Positions 49,567 to 62,850 of a stretch of 64,000 nt of DNA are shown piece by piece. The position numbers and the translations under genes are program-made. Origin of the DNA: Nymphaea colorata (Eukaryota > Streptophyta > Magnoliopsida > Nymphaeales > Nymphaeaceae). The notes below the pieces were generated by a model, which saw only the letters and a list, made by a program, of their open reading frames with translations, did no database searches and was not told the DNA's origin. The DNA is taken from assembly GCF_008831285.2 (NCBI RefSeq), contig NC_045142.1:26053876-26117875 (forward strand), read 5' to 3'. Position 1 is the stretch's first letter; each line of letters begins with the position of its first letter.

Positions 49567-50146
49567 AGTTTTTTTCCTAAGCACTTGACTAAACTAAATT
49601 TTAAGGTCAAAACGTTTCCTCAAATCCAAATACGCAGTTGGAACCAGGACCTTGGTATATTTCAGATATAGTAATATTTCAGGCACCATCCGGTATGGGC
49701 ATGAAAGAAATTAATCAGATGCAGTGTTTCAGGCACCTGATTTGAGCCCACTGGAAAATCACCTCACTGCTCACATGAGAACAACAGAAATTATGTTTCA
49801 AATTTAGTGAAAAAAGAATATCTTCTCGTTATCTTGAGCACAATAATGCAGAACTATTCCTAACATATCAGTTCACAGAAACTACTCAATCCCAATTGTT
49901 CGAATAACTTTTCAGTTTTTCGCAGTAGTAATGAATGTGTGTGTGTGTCAGATGCATATATATATATATATATAATTCAACTGACCAATCTGTAAGTGTG
50001 CCAGTAATCCTCTGTCTGTCTTGTTCTATTTGGAATGGAACAAAATCCATTGTTTACAGTTTTTTCGGTAACCTAGAAGAATGAACTTTTCATCCAAACC
50101 CAACCACTTTCTGGAAAACAAGAAAACTAAAAGAAATCTGTTCTGC

Positions 50147-53100
50147 TCAATCGAGACCAGCAGAGAAGGTTACAGAAGTGGCGGGCAACCAGACATCCCC
50201 TTGCACGAAGTTAACCACGGTGAAGTTGCTGGTTTCGTTCAGGGCCATGGCATGGTAGCCAAGCCACTGCACCCTCTTGCTGGTGTCCGAACCAGGCCCT
50301 CTGTTGCCATACTCTCCATAGTACAACGTGCTCAGTGCAAAGTCGCCGGACCAAGGCGACCAACCGGTGGGGTCGATCAAACCGTCGATGAAGGAATGCA
50401 TGTAGACTGTTCTCGAGTACTCCTTCCAGGGCCTGCCGAGATACGACTGGGTCTTGCCATCGGCCGCCAGGTCCGGCGCGGCCAGAACTGAGCAGTTTAT
50501 GATGGAGGTGCCTGTGTTCTGGTTCGGGTCCGTCCTGCCCTGGGCGGTGAACATGTTGGCCTGGCCGGGCAGCGGCAGCCTGGCGTAGAGGTTGCTGTCT
50601 TGAAAGACCACGGCAGCGTTGCCAAAGATGAAGTCGACCGTGCCGTAAACGTCGCATTCCCTGTAGAACTGGCGCATGGAGTGGGTGTAGAGCGTGTCCT
50701 GGTAGCCCTCGAAACTGCACTGGTAGAAGGTGGAGGTGTCCGCTCCATTTCTGACTGCAACCGCTTGGCCTTTCGCCGGTCCGGCGGTGTTCTGGACGGT
50801 GAAGCCAATTCCAACGAAACCTTGGCCAACCACAGCTGCACCATGAATGAGAAGATCAGTGCTTGTATATTAGTCTGTGAGACACAATTGAATTGCCAAT
50901 TATGTTTGATTTGGACACATAGATCTACCTTTTACATATATTATGGAATAAAATTGTTTGTTGTTATATGACTTTTTTTTTATCTGCACATTCACATGTA
51001 TTTCAAACTTTTTGTTTGTACTTTTTCCGCCCAATTGTTTTGAATTAAACGCTGTTCTCTTGAGAGGCTTGGATTATATTAATATTTTGACGCCAGATGT
51101 ATGTTCACGGGTTCTTTAATTTCTTTGCTGACTTTGTCCGTTAACATCAAAATCAATAAGTTATATTATAAAATATTGGGTTTATGTCCTTTGAAATTAC
51201 ATGCATTCTATGAAATCAATCCTTTTTTCATGTAAGTTTTTTGGAAGAAAAAAGGTTTTAGTTGAGATCCGATGACTGATTAGAAACGTTTAGTTTGTCC
51301 AGAACAACATTAACTATTAATGAATTTGTGTTCAATTAATTTTTATGAACAAATTTACAAAGAAAACCTTATTTTATAATTAACTTACCAAATATTTTCC
51401 GCTTTAATTTATGTCGATCTAGGGAAAAACCATCACGGAAACGTGCTGAGATATTGTCGAACTCAGAAGCTTTTTCTGCAGCTCTGGAGACGAAGGACAA
51501 GCTGTTGCTGTCGTCAATCCCTATGCTTTCCAACTAGACTCGATCTTCTTATTTCTTTTTCTCCCCATCTTTCTCTCTTTTTGTGGGCAGACATACGTTA
51601 TCACAACTGAAACTTTATTGCCATGAATGTGAAGAAAAGTGAAACTTACCCAGAGTTGCAGAGTTGAAGGTGGTCCAGCCATCGCCAACGCTCCGGTTGC
51701 CCGTGATTATCGTCTGGTTGATCCCGTCACCCACCATCATTATGTTCTTCTTCCTTTTGTCTATGGATACATACTCCCGGTACACGCCCGCCGCCACGTA
51801 TATGACAAAATATCCACCATTTGGATCGGAAATGTTCGGCGCAGCCGCGACGGCGTCGCCGATGGCCGTGAAGTTGCCGGTCCCGTCTTGGGCGACATAG
51901 ACTACGTCGCTCACCAGCACGCTGTCCTCCTCCAGCGCCATCCTCCTATTCATCCTGAAGGACAAATTTAGAAAGCATGTTATTAATTTTGCAAAATTTT
52001 AACAATAATATCGCGTGATCTCTTTCCTCGTGTTTGTCTTCATTATGAAATCTGTTCACATGATTTTTGTCAGTCCTTTTCTTAGTGTAATTGTGACTTT
52101 AAATCATCGTTTAGTGTCACATGAGGTGGATTTGTAATTCTTTATTCGCGTAGACAATTCCTTGGAAAGCGCGCAAATTGGGTTATCGACTCAGCCATTG
52201 CTGCACCTTGTAGTTGTACATCACCATGAAAAACCACGATATATTTTAACGAGTCTATCGCGTCAATGCATTCCAAGCATGCTTCTTAGAATCTAGAGAT
52301 GATCTTTAGTTATAAATAAAGCTGTAAGTGAGTTTTTTTACGCATACATGATAATGTTGTTAATCCTTACGTGTAGTAAACAATTATACAAGATGAATAA
52401 AGTAGAAATGATATACAAAAGGTTTTACAACTTTCGAAACCTTCTTCAACCAAAAAATTGGACTCAATTACCTTCAAGAAGGTCGAAAAATTCAGTAGTG
52501 AGATGGGCTTACTTTAGTTCTTGATTTCTGTTGAAAAGACGCAACATAAGTTATGAGAATATATAATTTTTTATTTTTTATCTTTTTAAATAGAGGTTTT
52601 GCCTTTTTTGCTTTATGTAAAAAAATTGTATTTTATATATCACGGTTGAAGAAATAAAAAGTAATTACCTGAAAATATCACGGTTCACCCAATAAGGAAG
52701 GCCGTCCTCATAGTCCAGTCGGTCGAGAAGTTCCCGGCCAGGTCTGGTTTTGGAGGCGGCGTCCCCGGCCGTCTTGGTCTTCTTCTTCTTGGGCACCCAG
52801 GAGTGGGTGAACATAGCGAGGGAGACACTGTAGAGCTTGGTGCCATTAACCAATGGTGCGTAAAGAGCGTTCTTCCGCTTCAAGAAGTTGGCTTGGGTAA
52901 GCCCGTCCAAGCAGGTCTGCTGATTGGTGACGATGGCGCTCAGGAGGGTCTGAACCTTGTCGCCCTGAGCGTCGGGGAGCTTCGTGGTATCATTGGACTC
53001 GAGGGTAGCGAGGGACGAGACCAGAAAGTCGGTGGTAAGCTGGGAAAGAAGGAGGCAGTCGACCAGGGCGCCGGCGGCCTGAGAGGGGAGCGAGGCGTTG

Positions 53101-53369
53101 CCTCGGATGGTTCCGTCGATGAGAGAGGAGAAGGTGGCGGACTGGCGCAGGGACTTGTTGACCAGATAGCGACCGTAGCCGTAGAGGTTGGAGCGAGCTC
53201 GGCTTGGGATGAGGGACTTGCAGAAGGAGGGGTTGGTGGTGAGGTTGCAGGCCTTCTCTGGGGTCACCGACTGAGTGAGGTTCTGCGAGGAGGAGAAAGG
53301 CAGGAGGACGAAGACGAAGAGCACGAAAACAATGGAGGCTGAGAAGTGGGTAGTGGTTGAAACAGACAT
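50147..53369 (-). CDS. PME F: pectin methylesterase with PMEI pro-domain, three exons
   Basis: Exons 53369-52669, 51954-51650 and 50835-50147 encode 564 residues. The introns are 714 bases (phase 2) and 814 bases (phase 1). The second matches the single intron of B to E; the first, at the [10 protein letters not shown] junction, is shared only with G. A signal peptide (1-28) precedes a PMEI-like domain with cysteines 41, 50, 105 and 153. GRELL at 211-215 stands at the processing position. Catalytic residues are Gln359, Gln381, Asp382, Asp403 and Arg470. Expected role: de-esterification of wall pectin. Oddity: where all other copies have QNC, QGC or QSC, this gene has QDS (Ser416), so a cysteine that forms a disulfide in characterised plant PMEs is missing while its likely partner Cys450 stays. 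The gene is otherwise intact. Confidence 0.94.
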
Positions 53370-53448
53370 TCTCTCTCTCTTGATCTCTCGCGCGCGCGCT
53401 CTGTGATGGATAGGAAAAGTGTGAGGAAGGTGGAGGTCATGGGGATGA

Positions 53449-53459
53449 GTTTATATAAT
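53449..53459 (-). promoter_or_regulatory. TATA box of PME F
   Basis: ATTATATAAAC on the minus strand lies about 80 bases before the ATG. The leader between it and the ATG contains a GCGCGCGC run near 53388-53400. Confidence 0.7.
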
Positions 53460-55700
53460 GGAGAAACAATGGTGCGGGAGGATTCCTGCTTTTAGGTTCA
53501 GATCAATTTTATAAAGAAAAGTAGATGTGGTGCTTCTTTTTTGCTGTGCGTCTTAGTCAACTATCAAAAGCGCGTTTCTCTCTTTCTCTCTGTGCGCCGC
53601 TATTAGAGGAAGAGGACAGAAGTCAGCAAATGGGGAGATGGAAATTTTCAAACTGAGTGCTGCATTTAGGTCTGCAGAGATCTCAATGGCGGTGTTCTTC
53701 TTTTATTATTTCCGCAGAAGAAGATTGTGGGAAAGCTGAGTGCCATCCTACCCAAAAGCAACTTTTCAGTTCTAGAATCTCCAGTAGCCTTTTGTTGCTA
53801 ACATAAACTGAAGGAAACCTTGAGTTGAAATCGACGACGGTCAGCTCAATTTTTGCGATAAACAAAGGCTGACTTAACGAGCGCAGATCTCCTCTAATCC
53901 CGATATCGTTAAAGGCAACAGTTTTCATCTTTAATGGCGATGTTCTTCTTCAATTAAAGATATGCATGAGCTAAGGAACCCTTTGATTCATGAAGACAAA
54001 CCCTTTTGGGCAACGGAATCCTTTGCCTGCTTTAACAAATATTTCAGACTTTGTAAATAACAACATTAATTGAGTGCCATTTTAGTGTTGTGTGGTGAGC
54101 ACTCGATTCATTCACATTAATTGAGTGCAGAGTAACATTATGAACTAATCGTAGGTAGGACATAATTTCCTAAAAAAATTATCAACTTTAAAAATTGATG
54201 TTATCTTTTTTAACTTGCAGTTACACAAGAAAACATAAACAATGCAAGTGGTGGGATCCATATCGTCGCAAACATAAATGACTCGTGGAACCCAACTTTT
54301 GTGCGTTCCAAGTGTTACATCGTCCCTGCGACACATGGAATGGACATTCTGCTCTAGAACATGTGGAGCAGGGCATCTTCTTTAAGCCAGCCACCAACTT
54401 AACTAAACTCTCCAAAAGTTGTGCTATAACTTGTCTAACTTGAATCGGACACACACACCAACGACAGGTCGTATCGGCTAATATGTATCGGTTCTGCATC
54501 TGTCATAGTTACTAATAAAAAGATATGTTTTAATTATAATTTCATTCATGTATCTGACAAACCAGGCCGATTTGACCAACACCAGCAAATATATTGGCCT
54601 AATTTTTTCCCCTGACTCGCTGCCCATTACTTGACACGGCTTAATGATCTGCATTCTTGATATAAAAATAGCACAGCCAGGAAGAGTACAAAATCTGATA
54701 TGTGGCACCAGCATAGAGAATTCCAAGAAGTAACCGTCCGTGGTGACATTTGATGCTTCTAAAGTAAAACGGATCAAATTAATGAATCGAAGCGGGTGGT
54801 TCAAAACAGAAATTGGATGCATTCTGGATGAATAAATAGCAAGTTTGCAAATTAATCGACCACAGTCTGATGCCATGCACAGAGAATATATTAGATATGA
54901 ATTATTTTTTTATGTTGTGCCAATTTCTTCCTATTCTCATGCTTTCTTTTGTTTTTTCAGATATTCATGGAAGATTCAACTCTAGTTGGACTCAAATTGG
55001 GGCCCATTAATATCTAAAACCCATTTTCTCCATATCAGATCCTGCTAAATGGGTCGAAACTCGGATCGTAAATTGGGTATGTCCAATCCGATGGCAGTCT
55101 TGCTTCTCATGGCCGGCGTCAGGATTCATTTTCCAGATCTTTGCACCAACTATCCAAGTGGGGGCTGATCATACCATAATTGACTGCCATGACGAAGGCT
55201 CTTGAGTGCCCCTAATGAATGGTGGAGATAATAGATTATATTCCCACTTTCATCCATCAGACCAATCATATTCTCTACCAATCACAATACTGCCTTGTAC
55301 AAATACATGTCATGTATGGAGAGGGAGAGAGATTTGAATCAACAATATGAATAAGCACCAACAATTAAACAATGCTCTCTTCCAATCATGATCAATGCCT
55401 TGCAGAAACAGATGCCATGGAGGGAGAGAGAAAGAGAGATTTGAATCAACAGTAACAATAAAATTTTACTTTTTCAATGGCATCATAATTCTTATGCTTC
55501 GTAATCATATAAGAATGGATCATACGCCAAAAGTAAAGAAAAAAATTGAAGAAGAAAATTTGCAGAACAACTTGTGCTGTCCTGCTGTATTGGGAAGAGG
55601 ACAAAAGGGTTGCCGTCTTAGTTTGGTTCTGTTCTCCTGCGACGTAGAAGAGTGAGCATACTGGCAAAGAAAGACAAATGACTTTTTCTTCTTTCTCCAC
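53460..55700. other. Spacer between PME F and PME G
   Basis: No gene is supported. ORFs of 81-132 codons on the minus strand (53683-53928, 54221-54499, 54478-54876) show no recognisable domain and no splice partners. A short near-repeat of GAGAGAGATTTGAATCAACA and the nearby CAATCATGATCAATGCCTTG occurs around 55260-55450. Confidence 0.5.
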
Positions 55701-58002
55701 TCAGTCGAGTCCAGCTGAGAAGGTCACGGACGTGGTAGGCAACCAGGCGTTCCCTTGCACAAAGTTAACCACAGTGAAGTTGCTGGTGTCATTGAGGGTC
55801 ATAATATGGTGGCCGGGCCACTGGACCCTCCTGCTGGGGTCCGAACCAGGCCCTCTGTTGCCAAACTCTCCGTAGTACAGCGTGCTGAGCGCAAAGTCGC
55901 CGGACCACGGCGACCAACCGGCGGGGTCGATCAAGCCATCGATGAAGGAATGCATGTAGACTGTTCTTGAGTATTCCTTCCACGGCCGGCCAAGATACGA
56001 CTGGGTCTTGCCGTCGGCCGCCAGGTCCGGGGCGGCCAGAATGGAGCAGTTTACGATGGAGGTGCCTGTGTTCTGATTCGGGTCCGACCTGCCCTGAGCC
56101 GTGAACATGTTGTTCTGGCCGGGCAGCGGCAGTCTAGCGTAGAGGTTGCAGTTCTGGAAGACCACAGCCGCGTTGCCAAAGATGAAGTCGACCGTGCCGT
56201 AGACGTCGCATTCCCTGTAGAACTGGCGCAGGGAGTGGGTGTAGAGCGTGTCCTGGTAGCCCTCGAAGCTGCACTGGTAAAAGGTGGAGGTGTCGGCCCC
56301 GTTCCTCACTGCAACTGCTTGGTGCTTCGCCGGTCCGGCCGTGTTCTGGACGGTGAAGCCAATCCCGATAAAACCTTGGCCAACCACAGCTGCACAAAGA
56401 GAAAGCAATTGACTGTTATTGTTGTATAAGACTCATTAAACCAAATTGACAATCTATATTTCTAAGTTTTGAAAAGAATAATTAATGGTCGCTTTTGTCA
56501 GATACAAATGTTTTTTTATGGGGTACTTTGAAGCTTCAAATTTGCTTTGTATGGAATTTTTATGCAAATTTATGTATTTCGGATAATACCCGGATATTTC
56601 CGTGCGAGCTGATTAAGAAAGAGTTTTGTTTTCCGCTTATAAAAGTCAGGTCCAAGCTAATTATGAACCAACTCATAAAATTCTTAAAGATTTGAATCTG
56701 AATTGATTTCTGTTCGTCTAAAGATTGAGCGACTTTCATATTGAATTTTCCGATCCAATTGCCGCTGTAAATTATGATTAACTCACCGAGGGTAGCGGAG
56801 TGGAAGGTGGTCCAGCCGTCAACCACGCTTCTGTTGCCCGTGATGATCGTCTGGTTGATGCCATCACCCACCATCATTATGTTCATCTTCTTCTTCCCTA
56901 TCGACACGTACTCCTGGTAGACGCCGGCGGTCACGTAGATCACGAAGTAGCCATTGTCGGCGATACTTTTGTCCGGCGCCGCGGCCACGGCGTCGTTGAT
57001 GGTGGTGAAGTTGCCGCTCCCGTCCTGCGCGACCGTCACCAGGTCGTTCACCAGGACACTGTCTCCCTCAAGCGCCATCCGTCTGTTCATCCTGCAACCG
57101 CAGATTTGAGACAATAATTAATCCACATTCTCATTGAAACATAGAACTGTTTCGATTTTGAAGATCGTTAAGTGCTCCAATCGGCGCCTAACCAAGTGAT
57201 TTGAGCTCTTATTGATAAGGAGATTAACGATGAAGTAAAGTAGAACAATGGGCATGCAGTTCCATAAGAAAAGTGTGAAAATAACTTTGTCAGTCTCCAA
57301 ATAGTACCTGAAAATCCCACGGTTGACCCAGTAAGGGATCCCGTCCTCCCGCACTGCCAGCTCGTCGGAAAGGTGCCGGCCGGGCTTGTGTTTGGCGGCG
57401 CCGGGAGCGGCCTTCCTGGTCTTGTTCTTGGGCACCCACGAGTGGGCGAACATGGCGAGCGAGACACTGAAGAGCTTCTTGTCGTCGTTTAGCGGGGCGT
57501 GGAGAGGGTCCCTTTGTTTCAGGAAGGAAGCCTCGTTGAGCCCATCTAAGCAAGTCTGCTGGTTGGTGATAATGGCGCTGAGGAGTGTATGGACTTTGTC
57601 TCCCTGCGCGTCCGGGAGGTTGGTGGTGTCGTTGGAGTCGAGGGTGGTGAGGGAGGAGATCAAGAAGTCGGTGCTGAGCTCGGAGAGGAGGAGGCAGTCG
57701 TTCAGGGCGCCGGTCGCCAGCGGCGAGAGTCGGCGTTTGCCCCTGACGGTTCGGTCGAGGAGGAAGGAGAATTTGGCCGATTGTTGCAGGGACTTCTTGA
57801 TCAGGTAGCGGCCGTAGCCATAGAGGTCGGAGCGAGCTCGGCTGGGGATAAGGGTCTTGCAGAAGGAAGGGTTGGTGGTGACGTCGCAGGCTGTGTCAGG
57901 GGCGACCGGTTGAGTGATGTTTTCTGAGGAGGAGACGGGCAGAAGGACGACGAAGAAGGTGAGGATGGTGAAGCCAGTGACAATGGCGGTTGCCTGAGAC
58001 AT
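55701..58002 (-). CDS. PME G: pectin methylesterase with PMEI pro-domain, three exons
   Basis: Exons 58002-57308, 57091-56787 and 56389-55701 encode 562 residues. The introns (216 bases phase 2, 397 bases phase 1) are at the same codons as in F. It has a signal peptide (1-27) and a PMEI-like domain with cysteines 39, 48, 103 and 151. Then comes a catalytic domain with Gln357, Gln379, Asp380, Asp401 and Arg468, and with the QNC cysteine that F has lost. At the processing position the sequence is GRHLS (208-212), which no longer fits the R-x-L-L type of subtilase site. RMNRRMAL just after the first intron offers other basic residues. The catalytic part is very close to F, so F and G are sister duplicates. 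Expected to act on wall pectin, provided the pro-domain can be removed. Confidence 0.95.
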
Positions 58003-58089
58003 TGTCTCTCTCTCTCCCTCCCTATCTACGTCTCTTCTTCTTGGTTGCTTTCTGCCCGTGTTGGTGAGGAGGCCGCATTTGCGGAGTCG

Positions 58090-58098
58090 TTTATATAG
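58090..58098 (-). promoter_or_regulatory. TATA box of PME G
   Basis: CTATATAAA on the minus strand lies about 88 bases before the ATG, as in the other array members. Confidence 0.72.
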
Positions 58099-58213
58099 AG
58101 ATCTGAATTCTGATAGACGCGAATCTACATTTGGTCCTGATCTCGATCTAGAGAGAAAAGGGCATGGATCCTTCTTTCGACTTCTCTAGTCAACCACCAA
58201 AACGCGGAAACTT

Positions 58214-58261
58214 TTCTCTCTCTCTCTCTCTCTCCATATATATATATATATATATATATAA
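58214..58261 (+). repeat. Compound CT/AT microsatellite
   Basis: About 10 CT units are followed by about 13 AT units, some 200 bases upstream of the PME G start. Confidence 0.95.
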
Positions 58262-58749
58262 AATTGAATCCCAAGCTGCTCAACTTCAATGCCCTCCTCC
58301 TTGAATCTTTTGTATGTTGAAATGAAGCGATTTAATTCAATAAAGTATTTAAATTGCATACTTGAATTATGTTTAACGACCATTTGATTAAAAGAATATG
58401 AACCATATATGTGGAACACAGCTAATTTTTTTTACCCTGTGGTAGGTCCTGCTGCCCTTTAAAACACTTGGATTTATGTGGAGTCTTTGGGTACTGGCCT
58501 CAACTAAAGTTTCTCTCCATGACCGGCGGTGGACGGGTCCGGGCTTTTCTCTCTCTAAGTCATTCCTCTTTGTTGTGTTCCCAGTAATGGGCCACTCGTT
58601 GGCCTAACAGCCGCCATCAGGGGGCGGTGCGACGGGGGGAGCTCCCCAAGTCAACAAGAGCCGACGGATGAATAAATTTATTTTTTCCAAACTTGGTGCC
58701 CTCCCTCTGTCATCTTCTTCGTCTTCATTTTTACCCTTTTATCTTATTG

Positions 58750-58861
58750 GATGCCGGCCGGAATTTGGTCGAGTTTGAAACCCACTGGACGCCGGCCGGA
58801 ATTTGGTCGAGTTTGAAACCCACTGATTGCCGGCCGGAATTTGGTCGGGTTTGAACCCACC
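58750..58861 (+). repeat. 38-base tandem repeat, three copies
   Basis: GCCGGCCGGAATTTGGTCG opens each unit, with unit starts at 58750, 58788 and 58826. The first two copies differ by one base; the third is slightly diverged and shorter. Confidence 0.95.
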
Positions 58862-61800
58862 CCACAGTGAATTGGTCTTCCATTGCTTTTTTGTGAATGT
58901 AACGGATTCAACTTTGGCACTTGCTCGCGTCTGCCCCACATTTGGATCCGGGATTGAGATCTTATCTTTCACATTTTACGTTCCCTTGGGGAGCGGGGCT
59001 TCTTTTTATCCATCTTCAGCCATTTGCTATTTAGTTATTGTGTTTTATAGGACCTTCGCACGCCACAAACTGGACTATCAGATACTATGACACCCAATTG
59101 GGTTAGACTCACTCAAGCCTGGATCCGAACCGAGTCCGAACCCTTTTACTATTTGGCAGGAACCCACCAAAATTTGTGGCCCCGTAGACCTTATGGATCA
59201 CTTTAGGCCGAAGAGCAACAAGTTGGTGCGGTCTTATCAAATCCATGACCGGCAATAGGGTCAGGACTTCACACGGAACGAGAGAGAGAGAAGAAGCGCA
59301 AGTTTGGTATACTTATATGCAAATCTATTAGTCAAAGAGAAATATGTATATACAATTTTATGGGACTGTATTTTGTATGACAGTTTTGTGTCCTGATGCA
59401 CTAAAATAAAAGGGGTTTCTATCCAAAGCTATTGTATTTTCGGCCTTTGAACTCGAAGCATATGTTCCGTGAGGGGGTGGTACGAGGCGGCAAGGTAATC
59501 CACTTCCTTTAAGACTTCGTGTAACTATCACATTTTAATTTTATTTTTGCATGTAAAAGATCCCTAAGCATGCTCTGTGAACTCAGGAGAATGGGTACAT
59601 GGATGGCCTTAGGAGCAGTATAAGCCACTCACCCTTAAAAAAGAAAAAAAAGAACTTGAAGCATATGTTTAGGTGCTAAAATTATACAAAATCCCTATGA
59701 GAACGCATCATGGGGATAGTGAGTACAGCGTACCAAACACGCAACCGACTCAATTTCTACTAAAATTTGAAAAAGAAAACGTCCTTGTGTTTATTTCACG
59801 GCAGATCTGAAATCAAATGTGACCTAAGAAAAGATCTCATATCCTGATCGCTCCCCTACCATCACACCTTAAATCCGAAGTTTTATGCACATAAAGTGCC
59901 GATTTTAAATCTTCATTTTTCTAAGATCTGAAATCTAATCTTTGTTTACTTTGTAAGCCCCGAACCACATAAACGAGATTTTCTAACGGGCCTAGGATCT
60001 GATGTTTTAGGCTATCAAATTTTACACCGTGATTAACTTTTACCTTATTGACTGTCAAGTTTATTGGACATCAAACTCATATTCATGTAATGGATTTTAA
60101 CAAAAGCATTTGCAAGTGCATGTATATATAGATAAGAAAATGAAATCCTTGCTATTGACCACAGCCAAAAAGAAGTCTTCAAGCAAAAGTTTTTATTCTT
60201 TCCATCATTATCCTATTCCTAAAAAAAGAAAAAAAAGAAAACAAAAATGTTCCATCTTTTTACTTAAGAAAGAAGAGTGTCATATTTTATTACCATAACT
60301 CACATATTTTTTTTTTTACTATTGAAAGTCACCCAGCTCATTCATGGGATCCTCCAAATTTAAAAAAGGAAAAATAGATGGTGTTCATAACTTTTTTTCA
60401 TTATATTATATATATATATATATATATATAATAGTTTCTTCAACTGATTCTGAACAGTTCATGGAAAGTTTTGACCACCCTTTTGGTGTTAGATTGCTGA
60501 AACATATATACTAAAAGGCCGTTTGATAGATGTACAACTGAACGGAATGGACAAGACATCCTGTCCATTGTTCGACTGTTTTGGAAAGAAAACACCATGT
60601 TCCTTTTTCAATGTTTGATCATCCCTATTTGTATTGTCTATCTTGTTTGTCATGCCCAACATTTGTGTTCTATTTTATTTGTTTTAACTTATTATTTGTT
60701 TCTTATAATCTGCGATATCTTCGTAAGAATACTCAAATGAAGTGTTTGAATAGCCAAGATGAAACAATAGTTTTTATATATATATATATATATGCTTTAT
60801 TTCTAAAATCTGCTTTCTGAGTCATTTTTTGATCAACAATGTTGCTATGAACTTCTAGCTTTTAAACTGTGTTGCTTAGGAGTCCATGGTTAGCCATGCT
60901 CTTTATGAAGGTCCTTTTATAGAAAGCTTGATGATATGCAGATATCAATTCCACAGTACACTTATGAGCAAAACGAAGAAAAAATATGTATTTGACAAAG
61001 ATGGGTCCAACCTTTCTTATTCACCTATGATCAGCTACTGTTGGAACAAAAAATGGTATTTATTTAACAGTAAAGACAAAATTTGCAACATATTAAAGAA
61101 AAGGGACAAAAAAAATTAAAGCATAACACCTGAAATAAATATCTACTAACACAAGCATAGTAAAGAACTGTAGAAGTAGGGAAGCCAAGTAATCAATTAC
61201 AACCCAACGAAAACAAGCCCAGAATTTTGATGAGAGAAAGAAATTTGTTAACTTTGCATGGAGATCAAGTGTCAAACCTAATTGAAATCCATGAGCTCAT
61301 GAACAGATTTTGGACTAGCACGTTCAAACAAAAAAAAAACATAGCTTTTATACAAAAATCACCAATTAAAAATCCAAATGCTGGTATATCCTAAAGATAA
61401 CAATGGCGATTGGCAATAGGAGGGGGGAAATAAAAGTATTTGCTTTGAGAGCATCCGAAGATTCTTCAGAATATTAAAATGGATCATTCATTTTAATAGA
61501 GATGAACATTGAGAACCTCTTTAAAAGGATATGGATGCAATAATATATTTTTCAAGTCATTTAATGAAACATATGAGAAGGCTTAAACTAGGGAATACTT
61601 TCTGATCTACCAATAACATGCAATTTATCTAGTATGAGAGGAATCAGAAAAGATAAGCAACATGAGTGGATGACTAGGAGTTCAGTGTTGATTCCATAAG
61701 ATCAGTTGATCATTACTTTATTCCTTAAATTATACTTTGATGACATGTTCAGCCTACATTTTTTTTTTCAGAAAGATAAGTTTTATTATGAGAATTGTTT

Positions 61801-62569
61801 CCACTGAACAAGATGATTTGCTTTTCCAACTACTAACAAGCTGGTATTTCGCTCTCTATGAATAACATGCAATTGATAGGTTTGTCAAGAATTCTACTCC
61901 AACAAATTTGATGATTAGAGTGCATCCTTACATGTTTACAAGGTAAATGTATGTTAGGAAACGTCATTCTCTTCTACAAGAAGAAGGTTATACTAAAACT
62001 CAAGGTCATGCATGATTCTGCCTATCTGCTTTTGTAGATTCTTTTGAAAACTATAATAACAGAGAAACACCACCTGGTATGGCCACCGAACACACCAAGA
62101 ATAATAAGACATGAAAAAATTGAAGTAAAAATCTTTGCTAGCTTTTGTGAAAAATTGGCTAGTCCCTAATTAACTAAACCTAAAAGAACCATTTGTGAAC
62201 AAAAATGAGGCAAAACCTAAGTAAAATGACTGACACTAAAAAAAAAATAAACGCAAATATAAACAAGGCTAGGTAAACGAGACAAAATAGCAAAACTCAC
62301 AGTGTTTTCAATGGAAATCGGTGGACAAGGCACCCACACCATAAACAACTTAAGGCAGCACTTTCACAACGACAATCTGCTAATCAATTGCTCCTAAAAC
62401 AGATTAAAATCAATTAGAGAAAAACAATGGACGACTCCAAACAGTTCAAAGGAACTTGAATGAAAAGAAGATGGAAGAAAACATATTTAACCCGACATTT
62501 ACCACCACACTTTTGTAGCCCTAGATATGCTTCATTTCTTCAATTCTGCCCTAAACCACGCATTCAGAG

Positions 62570-62850
62570 CATGGAGATTGGGAGAAGCATGATCATAAAT
62601 GGTGAAGAGCAGCCAAACTTGCTAAACCACCATGAGTAGCAGGAGATGGGCGAGAAATCCAGGTACTAAGAGGGGGAGAAAGAGTGAAAATGGTGATCCA
62701 TCGCAGGTACTCCAAACAGTTCAAAGCATGGAGATTGGAAGAAACATGAACATAAATGGTGAAGAGCAGCCAAACTTGCTAAACCACCATGAGTATCCAA
62801 GTACTGAGAGAGGGAGAAAGAGTGCAAATGGTAATCGATCGCTGGAGCGT
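62570..62850 (+). repeat. Tandem duplication, 157-base offset
   Basis: CATGGAGATTGG, then ATAAATGGTGAAGAGCAGCC and AAACTTGCTAAACCACCATG occur from 62570 and again from 62727. CTCCAAACAGTTCAAAG also occurs at about 62435 and 62709, so the history is complex. Confidence 0.85.

Noticed and set aside
54221-54876. Two overlapping minus-strand ORFs of 92 and 132 codons between PME F and G
   Set aside because: No family signature, no TATA box at a sensible distance, and codons show no bias compared with the PME exons.
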